A stretch of DNA of 64,000 nt from Trema orientale (lineage: Eukaryota; Streptophyta; Magnoliopsida; Rosales; Cannabaceae). Shown here one piece after another: positions 23,952 through 36,110 of the stretch; within the stretch, counting starts at the first letter, position 1, and each line of letters opens with the position of its first letter. Location of the stretch: NCBI GenBank assembly GCA_002914845.1, contig JXTC01000001.1, positions 2,969,204 through 3,033,203 on the forward strand, read 5' to 3'. The position numbers and the translations under genes were made by a program. Under the pieces are notes generated by a model. It searched no databases and had not been told where the DNA came from. It saw nothing but the letters and a program-made list of their open reading frames with translations.

Positions 23952-25927
23952 AGAGACTCAATACTCATACAATTTTTATCAAACTTAAGTCATGAGGCTT
24001 TGAATATCAATCTCCTTAAATTCTTATACTAAGTACTAATGATTAGTGGAAGTCAGCAGATTATATATGCTGCCAATGTGAGCAGCTTTCTGAGAATTGG
24101 GTAGCGAAACTCTCCCTTCAGGCTTATTACAAGCCGGCACCGACTAATAATAAATACACAACATGTAGGCAGATTCAAAGACACATATTCTTCTGTATAT
24201 CTTTTTATCCCTATTTTGCACGAATTGTCCTTGAACAACCTATTATTCGCCATTCTGTGACTCAAATATTGTGTACAAATAGTTGATTTTATTATATGTC
24301 AAAAAGACAATAAAAAAACATGCACCAAACCCCAAAAGAAAATGTTCCTAACAAAAAAAAAAAAAAAAAGGAAACGATACATAGGGGGAAAAGAAAAAAG
24401 AATAAAAGAAAAGAGGCTGGTCTAGAAAAGGTTACAGCTGGTTATCATTGTAATGTGGTCCAGGCCAAATAGTCCCTTAATTGCCGTCTGTTAGTACTGT
24501 TGCAAATAATCTGTTTTTGTCAAATCCAGTGGTTGTTGTTTGCAATGAACACTAATTATATTCACCAACAATGTCTAATTGGGTCACACGATTTCAAGAA
24601 AAAGCAGTTTGTTACAAAGCACATTTTAATAATAGAGACCATAATCATTTTTTGATGGGACTAATTATATATTTAACGTGTATAGATATATCTTTATTTT
24701 GCCTATTGGGCTGCGACCATGATTTTTTTATTCCAATTTTCAAAATTCCATCATTCGTCAAATGCATTGGGTCTGCTAGTTTCCAAAACAAACAGACCCT
24801 TTTTTTTTTTTTTTCCTTTGCAAAAGTGGAAAATTAAAGATCCCATCCATGGCGAAGCTAACAACATTAGTTCTCTCTCTTTACTCCTAATTAGGTCAAT
24901 CATATTTTAACTTTAATTGCTTTGTCTTAACCAGTAGCCTCATTAAGGTGACCCTTTTTGTTAAACTAAAAATTCCAACGAGTCACATCTCCCTGAATTT
25001 TTTGAAAAGCCATATCCATGGTCGGTTCAAGGTAATTGGTTGAGCTAGCTCAATATGTTTCCCAGCTCTTAGATATTTTATTTTATCTACATGTATATAA
25101 TATATATCTAAATTCAAAACCAAATACCTTAGAGCAAAAAGAAGAACCGTGAAGAAGTTAGCCAATAATAATAACAAGACATAATAAAAAGGTAAAAAGA
25201 AAGATAAGGAAACAGGAGGATTAACTTGTTTCTCTAGATGCTATTGTTGTCAAGTGAAAAGTAAAATTACAGTATGTTTTGTTAATTGTTAATTTAAGAA
25301 AACATTGACTCGGAAAATGTATAATTACCTTTCGACATCGAATTTTGACTAGTAAACATTTTAGGTTTTATTTGTTACATAAAGAATTCAACAAGTAATC
25401 ATACTTTTAAGTCTTAACAAATCACTTTAAGTTGTCAATTTTGAACAGTGGTAGAACTACTTTTTTTTTTCACTTTGTTAATTTCTATCAGGTGGTTAAT
25501 GGTTAATTGGTTATTACTAAATCAAAACCACTTAAGAGGGAAGAAAATCCTTTAAACATTTTGTTAAGATATCCTTGACCCTACCTAGCTATTTATATTT
25601 CTCTCTCAAAATCCAAAAGAGATAAAGTTGATTTCTTGGAAGCCACTCTAGGAGGCTATCAATTTATATTGCATATATATAAATATATACACAAACACAA
25701 ACACACACACAAACACATGGAGAGTATATTGAAACATAAATCCCTCTTCCTTCACAGACAAGCCAATCTTTTTCTTATTCTTTCTTTTATTTTCATTACT
25801 TATAGATATTCTTTCATTTAGTTTTATACGTCCAACCATTCCTAACATCTTTTGTCTCCTTGTACTCACATTCTACATATTTGTAATAACTCAAATATTG
25901 TCTTTGGCTCATACCCAGAAGACAGCA

Positions 25928-28900
25928 ATGGCAGAAATCGCCAATTACAGAGTGGAAAGCGAATTGGGTTGTGGTTTCATGGGTGGGATTTTCAGCCGGT
26001 GGAGCCACTGGTCCAGAAAAGCCCCTGTTCATTCACTGCCCAGCTCTGAAAATCCCAAGAAGCCTCGTACTAACCATAGCTCCCAGTCCCATAGAAGAAG
26101 AAGAAGCAGCTCAGCAGAGCCCGCCATTGGTGAAAACTCAAGCCCAGCTAAACCTCTCCAGAAACCAGACCAAAAACCCACCAGGAATTCTGTCTCTGAT
26201 CACCCAAGGACCTCGGTTTCTCACCGGAAGATCAGAGGGAGGAGAAACTCAGACGCTGCCAGAAGCTCAACTTCTTCCTCCAAATCCAATGGTTCAGGGG
26301 AAGAGAGAAAGTTGAGGCGAGAATCCACAGCTAATTCTCTCGAGCTCACTCGAGTTGTCGCCGAAAGCCGGCAACCCGACGATAGCAGAGCCCTTGTCAA
26401 AGCAAGAAGTAGTAATGGAATGGCTTTGGGCCACTTGGGTAACCTGAAGCAGCCGGTGACTAAGAACTCGGTAACTGGTAATAGTACACCTGGTTCTACG
26501 TCTAAAACTATATTAGCTCTTTCTAGAGGCCTTCAAGAGATGAGCACTATGCCTAGCAAAACTGGCTATGGAAACATTGTGAGGAAGAACAGTGACGAGT
26601 TTCGTACGATTTCGAATAAGTTGGAGCCGGAAGTGTTGAAGAGGATGGGGAATGAGGCACACAAGGAGGGAAGGTTCAAAGATGCTTTGGTTTTGTATGA
26701 TCGAGCTATTGCTTTGGATTCAACTAAGGCAGCTTATCACAGCAACAAAAGTGCCGCTTTGATTGGTTTAGGCCGGCTTATCGAAGCCGTTGGTGAAAGC
26801 AAAGAGGCCATTCGAATTGACCCTTCTTATCACAGAGCTCATCATCGTTTGGCAACTTTATATCTGAGGTATTACGGTTTAATAAAATCGAAAAGAAGAT
26901 TAGACTTCTTGTTTTTGTTTGTCATTTATGTGTTTTGAAACTGTGTCAAACCATTTTGCTATTTTTCAAATTGTGGCATTCAGATTGGGACAAGCCGATA
27001 AAGCCTTATATCACTATGAACACTCTGGCTCTTACACTAACTCAAAAGATGTTGACAAAGCTCGGGCTCTTGAAAAATGTCTTGTGAGTTGTGACGAAGC
27101 TCAGAAACTCCAAAAGTGGAATACTTTGCTGAAAGAGACTCAATTTGCGATTTCCTCTGGCGCCAATTCAGCTCCACTGGTTAGATTTTTCTCTTGTAAA
27201 TTCTAATGCCTATTTCCGCTAATTTATTATAAATAAATAAAAAAGGGTTACCTTGTTAAGTGGATTATAATCTAACGCTTATATGTTTTCTTTTCCTTTG
27301 TAAAAAAGTTGTACGCTCTACAAGCTGAGGCCTTGCTTAGGCTTCTTAGACATGAAGAGGCATACGCCACCTACCAAAAGGGACCCAATTTCAGCATTCA
27401 TGTGTGCACGAACTTCTTTGGGATGGCTTCTAGTGCTTATTTATTGATGATTGGATCCCATGTTTACTTGGCTGCTGGCAGGTTGGGATAGACTAAATTA
27501 CTATGAATAATGCTATAATCAACCATTGGTAGTACTACATTATAAATGTCACTCACAATCTTACAAAATTGGCACACAATAAAAAGGGTGGGGCTAACTG
27601 AGTTCCACAGTGCTCTGGTACATTGTCACTAGTGTAGTGATTGCATTACTAACATTTTCCGATTACTAAATAAGGGTGTTTATCTCGTCATTTAAAATAA
27701 ATCTTTACCTACTTTTTAGTATACCACAACAAAATTGGGGTCCCTGAAATTCGATTCGATTTAAAGCTTAGCCTCCACCATTAGCATTGGACAAAGCACC
27801 CCACTTGTTTATTGGGTAGAGATACTACCAAATTAAGGGCAGAATGATTATCTTTTGGATTAAATATTAATAACTAAAAGTGACAATCCATTAGCAGTAT
27901 GCAAAATTTATAAAACACAAAAAAACAAATAATTCCAACCCCACCCCACTTGATTTAAGTGAACTTTTAGCTCTTTCAGGCATTTGTTCTTTTCTGTAAC
28001 ACATTGACTCGTTACTATTAAAATCATCATAAGATCATACTAGAAAATAGTTTTTTTTTTTTTGTTTGGCAGGTTTGACGATGCTGTAACGGCAGCTCAA
28101 GAAGCGGCCAAACTCGATCCAAATAACAAGGAGATCATCACGGCTCTAAAGAGAGCCAGAGCCGTTTCATCAGCCCGTTCGAGTGGTAACCTTCTCTTCA
28201 AGGCAGAGAAGTTCTCCCATGCCTGCGTTGTATACAGCCAAGGACTAGAGTACGATCCGCACAACTCTGTTTTACTATGCAACCGAGCAGCTTGTCGCTC
28301 TAAGCTCGGCCAATTCGAAAAGGCCATTGAAGATTGCTCCGCCGCTCTTATTGTGCAGCCTTCTTATAGCAAGGCCAGGCTACGCAGAGCAGATTGTAAC
28401 GCCAAGGTAAGTCAAAACTTTCCCTCTTGACATGTTAAGAACAAAGTGCTAAGATAGTTTGGCAGTGTCTATTTTCTAGACCTATATTGTCCATATCTTA
28501 CTACATTGATCAACAGAGTTACATGATACCTATATTAAGATGTGACACCATATGTGCAAAACTATCTTTAGTACCATTGATTAGCATGGGATCTCATGGT
28601 GTAAACCACATAGAAAATGCGCGATAATTCTTAGCATAGTTGGGAGTTTTTCTAAAAAAATATAACTATAGTTTTGTGGAAATAGGTTGAGAGGTGGGAA
28701 GCTGCAATCCAAGATTATGAGGTTCTGATAAGAGAAACTCCAGGGGATGAGGAAGTTGGGCGGGCTTTGTTTGAGGCCAAAGTCCAGCTCAAAAAACAAC
28801 GTGGGGAAGATATTAAGGACATGAAATTTGGATCAAACTTGGTTTCGATCTCCAGCAATGAACGTTTCAGGCACATTGTAACCTCCCCTGGTAATTCATC

Positions 28901-29690
28901 CTAATTCATTGGTTAGGCACAAGAATATTATTACAGCAGAAAAGCAGATAAAACTTTAATTAAGTGCCTTGTTCTCAAATACTGTCAGGGATGTCTGTGG
29001 TGCTGTTTTGTAACAAGGCCAAACAAAAACGAGTGTTTCAAGCCCTGGAACAAGTCTGCAAGAGATTCCCTTCTGTCAATTTCCTCAAGGTTTGTTAAAT
29101 AGCTTAAATCTAATGGAAAAGGCATCATTATATTCGTAAGACTTTGTGAAAATAAATGTATATGTGTATATATATATATATATTCCCAATTCAATAGATA
29201 TTTTTTTTTACTTATTTATAAGTATTTTTTTTAAGCTATTGGATTATTATCTGGTGGCTATCATAATTTGAGTAATTAGAAAAAAATAATAATAATAATA
29301 AATACCCATTATATAACATTTTTTCTTTCTAACTTTTACTGTGAAAAAACATATTAATTTATTAGTACATATTGGATATACAATAAGAATTTTTATATTC
29401 TCTATTGATATAAAAATTAATATGAGTCGTTAGATGATTACAATTAAATATGTTAAAATGAAAGAATTATAATGAGAATTAAATGATATCATTAATTAAT
29501 TAATTTATTTATTTTTTGTGCTATTTATTGTACATAGGTGGAGGTGGAAGACCACCCTTACTTGGTGAAAACAGAGGGAGTGAGCAACGTTCCAACCTTC
29601 AAGATATACAAAAATGGATCAAAAGTCAAGGAAATTCCAGGCAGCAACCATGAATTATTAGAGAGCTCAGTCAAATGGTATAGCAGTTGA
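25928..29690 (+). CDS. TTL: TTL protein: TPR repeats plus thioredoxin-like domain
   Basis: Seven exons: 25928-26868, 26984-27179, 27309-27481, 28073-28406, 28686-28890, 28989-29089 and 29538-29690. All introns are GT-AG, and the joined frame is open for 700 residues, close to Arabidopsis TTL1 (699, from memory). Residues 1-230 are a basic, Ser/Pro-rich, probably disordered region. TPR units follow from about 237 (LKRMGNEAHKEGRFKDALVL) to 340 and again at about 450-560. A C-terminal thioredoxin-like fold covers about 600-700. The usual WCGPC redox motif is absent: the position reads LFCNKAKQK, while the cis-Pro segment NVPTFKIYKNG is kept. That is normal for the family. TTL proteins are plant-specific scaffolds linked to osmotic-stress tolerance, ABA and brassinosteroid signalling and cellulose synthase trafficking. 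The start at 25928 begins the conserved N-terminus; the frame upstream has no earlier ATG in this exon. Introns 3 (27482-28072) and 6 (29090-29537) are the longest, and intron 6 holds a dispersed repeat. The paralogue (TTL1, 3 or 4 type) is not decided. Confidence 0.95.
29165..29450 (+). repeat. Dispersed AT-rich repeat in TTL intron 6
   Basis: 29183-29325 resembles 40290-40435 in the same orientation: both have CAAT(T/C)CAATAG, TTACTTATTTATA(A/G)GTATTTT, then ATTGGAT(T/C)ATTATCT, CTATAATTT(A/G)AGTA-like wording and an A-rich tail. The right side of the intron (about 29415-29445) reads as an imperfect inverted copy of the ATTATTATCTGGTGGCTAT segment. This suggests a MITE inserted in the intron. 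Confidence 0.5.
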
Positions 29691-29930
29691 AGATCATTAT
29701 CAAACAAAATTAAAAATTCAAACCAAAAACCTGAAATTTTTGCGTAGGCACAGATTTAATTTAAGTGGGCTATTCATAGATGTGGCATTACTTAATCAAG
29801 CTTTTTTTGTTTTCTATAAATTGTTTGTATATTTTGTTTCTTTTTTTCGGTTAAATGTGCTTGTATGTAGCCTTAATTTATAATCTCCCTCCCCTTGTCT
29901 CTATCCAAGGTTTGGTAAACAATAATTGCT

Positions 29931-30120
29931 AGATGAGTGCTAAAAACAGTCTCTTTCTCACTCTCTTTTATACTCTCCAATCTCACAATATGATACATAG
30001 ATTCTACTATCTAATTTAATACTATAATAATATAATAAGATAGAGTGAAATCCACGTATTAAAGCAGTGAGAATTGGAGAATACAAAAAAGAGTGTAAAA
30101 GAGAGTGCGACTAGCATCCT
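29931..30120. mobile_element. Small MITE-like inverted repeat
   Basis: The left arm from about 29935 (GAGTGCTAAAAACAG, then CTCACTCTCTTTTATACTCT) is inverted in the right arm ending near 30119 (AGAGTGTAAAAGAGAGTGCG, then ACTAGCATCC). The centre is AT-rich. It is about 190 bp with no coding capacity. The target duplication is not resolved, so the superfamily is unknown. Confidence 0.6.
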
Positions 30121-31381
30121 TCCAATTGTTAATCAATTATTTACAATGAAAGTTCTAGGGGAGGGTATCATCAGAGAGACCTTAGGGCTCAATCTTTTCT
30201 TTTATATTGGTGGTGGAAATTGAATATCTAACAAGGGTGTAGAGAAAGGGATTTGTAATATTTTGTGGATGTGTTTCTTATTTTCTGTATTATGATATTC
30301 CATGTCTAAAAATGAGTCCTCTCACATGCACAACGATCTGAGATTCAACTATACTATTCTTCTTTGAATTTTCGTGGGTCACAATAATGACAACTTATGC
30401 TGTAATAAAAAGTAAATTCAGTTCTTGTTGAAAGGGAAAATAAATAAAACAGAATAAAACTCGATTGTTAAGCGGAAAGAATAACTGGAACAGTATGTGT
30501 ACTTAAATCGTTCTCATCAGTCATGTGTTGTTTGAATATTGAACAGAAAATCTTAAATAAAAAATTAAATGTGTAAAAATTAAGCATTTATACAAAAAAA
30601 AAAATTAAAAAAAGAATTCAATTGAGATCATGAACTAGATAGCCAACAGACTAAACAATTACAAAGCAAATCAATCTTGACGAGCCCGCATAATATTTAG
30701 AGACATACACACATGTCACAAAATCTCCTTTGTTGTCCTCCTTAAGCCCATAAGTACAAGGCCATATCCTAGAGGGGATAAGGCCATGGTGGAATTTCCA
30801 TCAACATTGGATTTTCACCCTTTTTATATGGGCCGAAATATAATCAACAAATTTTGTTCCTGGATTGAAGAACCTGAGATTTGCACGAACTTAATTGTAG
30901 CCCCTATACAAATAAAAAGTTAAGAAAAAAAATATAGTTTTAAAGATGATTCATATAATGTAGTATTATATAGCTATCCATTTATTACCGACAGTAAATA
31001 AGATTCTAGATCCGAAGGGTATATCAAACTTTTTAATTTTATTCCGGGAAAGAAAAGAGGTAGATGATGAATTAAGCCAAATTTATATGCATAATTAATA
31101 AATTTAACACGTCAACATGACAGACGGCATTATTATGAATCATCATTAGAACATCAAAACATTCTTCTTTTTAACAAATAAATTTGCCTTTCCTAAACCG
31201 ACTTTGTAGATAAAAGTTAACGCAGTTGTTTTGGCAATCGGTGGATTAGCACAAAATTTAGGGGGAAAAAATGTTGGTGAAAATGAAGGCACCTGATATA
31301 CCATTTTCTCTCACCTGCTCTCTCCTCTCAACTGTAGCAGATCCGAAGCATCCAAAGCAGAGTTTTCCAGCACCAGCCACC

Positions 31382-31420
31382 AGCCTCTCCCCTCCTTTCT
31401 AGCCTCTCCCCTCCTTTCTA
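31382..31420. repeat. 19-bp tandem duplication
   Basis: AGCCTCTCCCCTCCTTTCT occurs twice in direct tandem within a pyrimidine-rich island. Confidence 0.9.
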
Positions 31421-32823
31421 GTGCGGCTCCTCGTGGAAGCTGGGGAGGGAGTCTTTCCTTTTTCTCTCTGAATTAAAAATTAAAAATGAAAAAAAATATG
31501 AAGGCACGTGAGAAATAACATTGAAACCATTGACAAATATGATACAAAGGTCATCAGTCATCATCATTCTCTTCTTCACCAGACCCCAGCTGCATGTGAA
31601 CGGGAACTAGCCAGATTATAAGATTTGGCTTTCAATAATTTTCTTTCTTTTTAAATTATTTTTGAAGATTTGGATTTCAATAATTGTTTGATTAAAATTT
31701 GATATCTTAGGCTTCAAACATGTTCACAGATGTGCCATGTGAACAAGTACAATAATTTGTCTCCTTCGTGCCCTAACATAAGAAGATTTTAAACAAAGTG
31801 GCAAAAGGATAATAAAACGTAATAAGTGATCAGAAAAATTTTAACGCTTAGCTAGTCCATGTTAGGACATAAAGGAGAAGGGAAGATTCGCTTTAATTTG
31901 TCCATCATTCAATTTCTATAAATACTGGGTGAGAAATAATTTTGGACATCTTAAGTGTTAGGCTCCACTTTCTATTTTCTGTTTCAGTATTTTCTCCTAT
32001 TATGTCTAAATATTCTCCGTACAGTTAGCAATTATATGTATAATATCAGTACTATTGACGTATAAAAGTATTTGTGAATTATCTACTATCTGGTATCATA
32101 CATATTACATGTACATCATTTTCAATGACGTAAAATATTTTTTTTTACCAATTTTATTTTATTTATCTATAATTTTATTTTCTTTCAAATTTTATTTAGG
32201 TTTGAATAATTACTAAGGATCATACTTATTATTTCATATTTTCTATATCATCTCATGTGTCATATGATTTATCATGTTTAATTAGTAATATTGTTAAAAA
32301 AAAAAACAAAAACATTTTGTAGACATTGTCGCATCAATTAACACATAGATGTAGAAAAAGGTACACAATTAAAGGCTCCATTAGCAACAAGTATAAAGAT
32401 AATTTACATACCTTACATTTTTTATTGTTTGTTTATCATTTCTTGTATTTGGCTATTGTCAATATTAATCTTTAGATTTAAAAATTGAAATAAATTTATA
32501 TTCTCATTAGGTTAAACTCCAATTTTAACGATTGAGGTTAGCAAAATACTCTTTAAAACATTTATAATATACATATATTTAAAAGACAATTGCAATTTAA
32601 ACTAAAATGAAATTAACAACTAAAATAAAAATATTAAATTATATAAAAATGAAAAAAATAGATTTTTTATTATTTAATAATTAATTTTAAATGAATTATT
32701 TTTAAATATGTATCTTCAAAGTTTAAAAAGGTATTTTGAATAAACTCAATTATCAAAATTGATATTTGACCATTTGTATAAATTTATTACAAATTTAAAT
32801 ACTGGAGGTCAATTTTATCAAAA

Positions 32824-32825
<2 letters not shown>

Positions 32826-32879
<54 letters not shown>
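32826..32879. repeat. (AT)n microsatellite
   Basis: About 27 uninterrupted AT units, the longest simple repeat in the window. It sits in deeply AT-rich intergenic DNA. Confidence 0.95.
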
Positions 32880-32881
<2 letters not shown>

Positions 32882-34095
32882 TGTTGAACAAAGAGACAAA
32901 ATGCAAATTATAAAATTTTAATTATCCCTTATTTTTATTGTATATTAGTAAGAGTTTAATTTAGGTTTCTCCCTTGAATTATGTTGAATGTATTATTATT
33001 CTCCTTGAACAATTAAAAATTTCAAAATTTCCCGGTCAAAATAATCATTTTTTGTCAAGCAAATAATTGGAAAATAATGTGTTATAATTTAATAGTGTTA
33101 TTTGAAACCTGTATTTGGGACTGTAATTAGTAAAATTGTATGTGCAATTTTTATTTTTTTTTGGGGTCCTTTTGAGTAAGGCAACGACAATTTTGTGGTT
33201 CATTGGACAAAGTTGAAATTCAAATATTTCAGGTTACATCAAGACATTCTATTCAGGGGAAAATATAAAAATACCCTATTAGTAACCACTAGTTAGGTAG
33301 TAATTAAGGTGAAAAACAAACACTGAGAACAGCTCACTAGGGACAAATGAACAGCTACACAAGGCAATTTTGGATATCATTAAAAACATTGTCGAAGTTT
33401 ACAAATCTTAGTCATCAACCACCCTTAGGAATCTAATTTCTCAATCCGTATGGCAGACAAAATATTACCTTAGCAAACAATTTAGGATTTTTTTCTTTAG
33501 GAAAAAAAAAAGAAAAGAAAAATGTGTAAATTTTGAAATAAAATACCAAAGTCCATTTACATATATTCCAGCCAAAAAAAAAAAGTATATACATATAGAT
33601 ATGTCACGGAAATGTACAAGGCAGCAAAATCTTTTCCGAAAGAGGAAAGAAAAGCTGTACACAGATCTAATATAGTACTTGAAGGAAACTAACGAAAGCT
33701 CTTATTGAAAAAAAAAAAAGAAAGAAAGAAAGAAACTAACAAAACCCAAAAAAAGCTGGTCACTGGGATCGGATCATTTCCCAATTCCCACGATCACTAT
33801 TCACTTCGACCTCTGCAAAAGGAGTAATACTATGAGATCATAAATGCCCAACACGACGGTCTGCCTATTTGTTTGTTACCGACCGATTTTAATTATAAGG
33901 CGAAACTTAATTTATTAACAAACAAATACCCTCCGTAGCATACTTAAAAAAAAAAAAAAAAAAATCCTTCAACGACAAATTAAACCAAAAAAATAAATGA
34001 AAAAAATAGTAAAATGACATGGAAAATTTAAAAGTGAAGGGAATTTTTTTTTTTGGTTAAAAAAAAGAGAAAAATAGTGACCAGGGAGGGGATGA

Positions 34096-35325
34096 TCATC
34101 TCTTCCAACTTCGACTCCTGGACAATGGATCTCTAATTCCACCAACAACCCAAGTCTCCTTGGCAATATCAGAAGATATCTTGTAGAAATGATCAGTGTC
34201 GTATCTCATCACCACCAAGCTGCTACTACTACTCTCTGTCGTTTTTCTCTTCTCCTCTTCCATCAAACACTTGAGACTCAGGCTACTCTTACTCCTTTTC
34301 TCCTCATCCCTTTCTCTCTCTTCTTCTTCTTCTTGTTCCTCAATTTCTTCTTTCTCATCTTCTGATTCTTCTTCCTCCTTCTCCTCCAACCAACTCTTCG
34401 CCGGCGCAGACCTACACCTCATCAGCAACAAAGCATTCGGCGGCGGAACAGCCGGTCCTCCGCCGCCCGATCCCTCGTCTCCGCCCGGCGCCGCCTTCAA
34501 TTCTCCGATCACCCCCATCTTCACACGATCCTCTTTGAAGAACCCAGTACTACTACTATTACTACTACTATTAATATTGTTGTCATTATCATAATTCTGT
34601 TCTTCCTGCAAAACCATGAACCATTTCGAGAAAACAGTTCTAGAACCTTCCGAGGCTCCGGAATCAGTTCCCCTCAACGGCCCGCGATTTTCGCGATACC
34701 CGGCTACCTCTTCGTCGTCTTCTTCCTCCTCTTCTTCTTCGTCTTCGTCTTCGTCATCGGTGGTTATGTCGGTCCCGCTGTGGAACGACCCAAAGCACCG
34801 GAAGTCGAGGCGAATGTTCCTGAGACAGGCGAGGAAGTTCATGACGTCCTTCTTCAGCCCAAGGGCCTCGGCCCAACTGGGTCGGGCCCGGCCCGCCTTC
34901 TTCTGCTGCTGCTTCCGCCGGCTGTTGTGCATCCTCTCAATCTCCTCCATCACCGACTGCCAGCTCTTGCAGGAGGTCGTGCTCTTGTGCCGGACTTTGA
35001 TCTGTCCGGCGCACGTCACTTTCGGGGAAGTGGGCTCGGAGACCAGCTCTGACGAGCCCATGGATGATTTGGGCTTGGCCCATAACAGAGGGCTGGCTTG
35101 GCCCGTACTGGTACTCCCTCTGGTGCTTGATTTCTTAAGGTGGTGGTGGAGATGGCGGTGGTGGTGGTGGTGGGAATGGTGGTGGCGCTTGTTGGGCTCC
35201 GATGACCTCGCTGGGCTGCAAATGGGCTTGGGCATTAGGCTTAGGTGGGCCCGAGAAGGGAAGCATACTAAGAGATCTGCTGCAGCAGGAGCTCCTTTGG
35301 TCTGATGATCCCTTCCCTTAATCAT
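34096..35325 (-). CDS. Plant 'protamine P1 family'-type protein
   Basis: A single-exon frame of 409 residues. Visible blocks, in order: the conserved N-terminal AADLLVCFPSRAHLSLMPKP (15-34) plus ICSPAR; a His-rich run (48-62); SPKVTCAGQIKVR (100-112); SWQSVMEEIERMH (121-133); WAEALGLKKDVMNFLACLRN and following (151-181); a long Asp/Glu run (about 190-206); a second acidic stretch (about 315-345); and a basic C-terminus WVVGGIRDPLSRSRSWKR. This block order matches a plant-only family that annotation pipelines call 'protamine P1'. The name reflects basic low complexity and is not evidence of sperm chromatin packing. The function is unknown. The many GAG/GAA codons make the opposite strand read as long Ser/Leu frames, which are shadows. 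A CT/GA run lies about 170 bp upstream (35490-35510). No signal peptide or membrane segment is visible. Confidence 0.85.
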   Translation of the reverse strand: MIKGRDHQTKGAPAAADLLVCFPSRAHLSLMPKPICSPARSSEPNKRHHHSHHHHHRHLHHHLKKSSTRGSTSTGQASPLLWAKPKSSMGSSELVSEPTSPKVTCAGQIKVRHKSTTSCKSWQSVMEEIERMHNSRRKQQQKKAGRARPSWAEALGLKKDVMNFLACLRNIRLDFRCFGSFHSGTDITTDDEDEDEEEEEEEDDEEVAGYRENRGPLRGTDSGASEGSRTVFSKWFMVLQEEQNYDNDNNINSSSNSSSTGFFKEDRVKMGVIGELKAAPGGDEGSGGGGPAVPPPNALLLMRCRSAPAKSWLEEKEEEESEDEKEEIEEQEEEEERERDEEKRSKSSLSLKCLMEEEKRKTTESSSSSLVVMRYDTDHFYKISSDIAKETWVVGGIRDPLSRSRSWKR

Positions 35326-36067
35326 GATGATCGTCTCGATGTATCGATATTGGTTTCTTTCTCTGTTTTTGTGTGTGTTTAGATCTTGTTGTTGTTGTTG
35401 TTGTGGTTATTCCCAGCTCAACTGTACATGTATGCTTTTGGGGTTCTGAGTTTTGATGGTTTTTAAAAGAAAGGAAGGAGGGATTGACAGCTTTCTCTCT
35501 CTCTCTCTCTGCCCTTTTTTTTTTTTTTTAAGCTTTATTTTATGTATTCCTCTTTAGTGTCTGTTTATTCATTTTTCTAACACTCCTTTTTGCGACTTTG
35601 TAATGTGGTCACAAGAGAGCTTCTGTCTGAGGCTTCACTTTTAAAAGATAATAAATGAATAAATAGTATTATAATACTCCTCACACATATACTTAAAAAT
35701 AAAACTGAGAGAAAAAAGAAGAATGGGAAAGTGAAAGGGTTTAAAGCCCACGAGCTGTGTTTCATGATCCAATCATAACGTCAACTTGTGAGCCCTTTGC
35801 CAGTTATATATTAGTAATGCCCTTTTGGATAGTGCCTAGTGCCTAATGCCCACAAACAACTACCACAGTTGCCCAATCCTTCTATGGAACCCACATCTAT
35901 CTTAACTTACAACTTAGTAGTTGTTGGTCCTTGCCTACTAACTTCTATCTCCTTCTTCTTCTTTTTGGTGAATATATAGTTGCTTAGTCATTAGTATATG
36001 TGGGATTGTGATATTTTCTAATCTATGTTCTACCACCAGATATTAATACATAACTCGGCGGGAATCA

Positions 36068-36110
36068 GACCTGACTAGAACTAATTTGCGCCAAAATGAC
36101 TTTTCTAGGA
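36068..36110 (+). repeat. Dispersed repeat, copy B
   Basis: CAGACCTGACTAGAACTAAT, then TTGCGCCAAAATGACTTTTC. It matches copy A at 14590-14640. The sequence after it (SINE- or LINE-like poly(T) at 36127-36139) is not shared clearly. Confidence 0.5.

Larger units (their letters stand above)
22560..25897. other. Intergenic upstream of the TTL gene
   Basis: No confident gene. It contains a 46-bp tandem duplication (22812-22906), a 16-bp tandem duplication (23920-23951), poly(A/T) tracts and an unexplained protein-like minus-strand segment (about 23128-23367; see the findings). The last few hundred bases before the TTL start hold TATA-like AT stretches (25589-25600, 25667-25690) and an A/C-rich run (25690-25716). 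No exact promoter can be fixed. Confidence 0.5.
29691..34095. other. Intergenic between the TTL and protamine P1-like genes
   Basis: It holds the TTL 3' region, a small inverted-repeat element (29931-30120), a 19-bp tandem duplication (31382-31420) and a long AT microsatellite (32826-32879). 31270-31470 is a pyrimidine-rich, less AT-rich island without a coding frame. I see no gene. Confidence 0.5.

Noticed and set aside
25898-25927. N-terminal extension of the TTL frame
   Set aside because: It begins at TTG, and the conserved TTL N-terminus begins at the ATG at 25928.
34616-35305. Long plus-strand frame opposite the protamine P1-like gene
   Set aside because: It is a Ser/Leu/Trp-rich shadow of repeated acidic and His codons on the true strand; only the minus frame has conserved family blocks.
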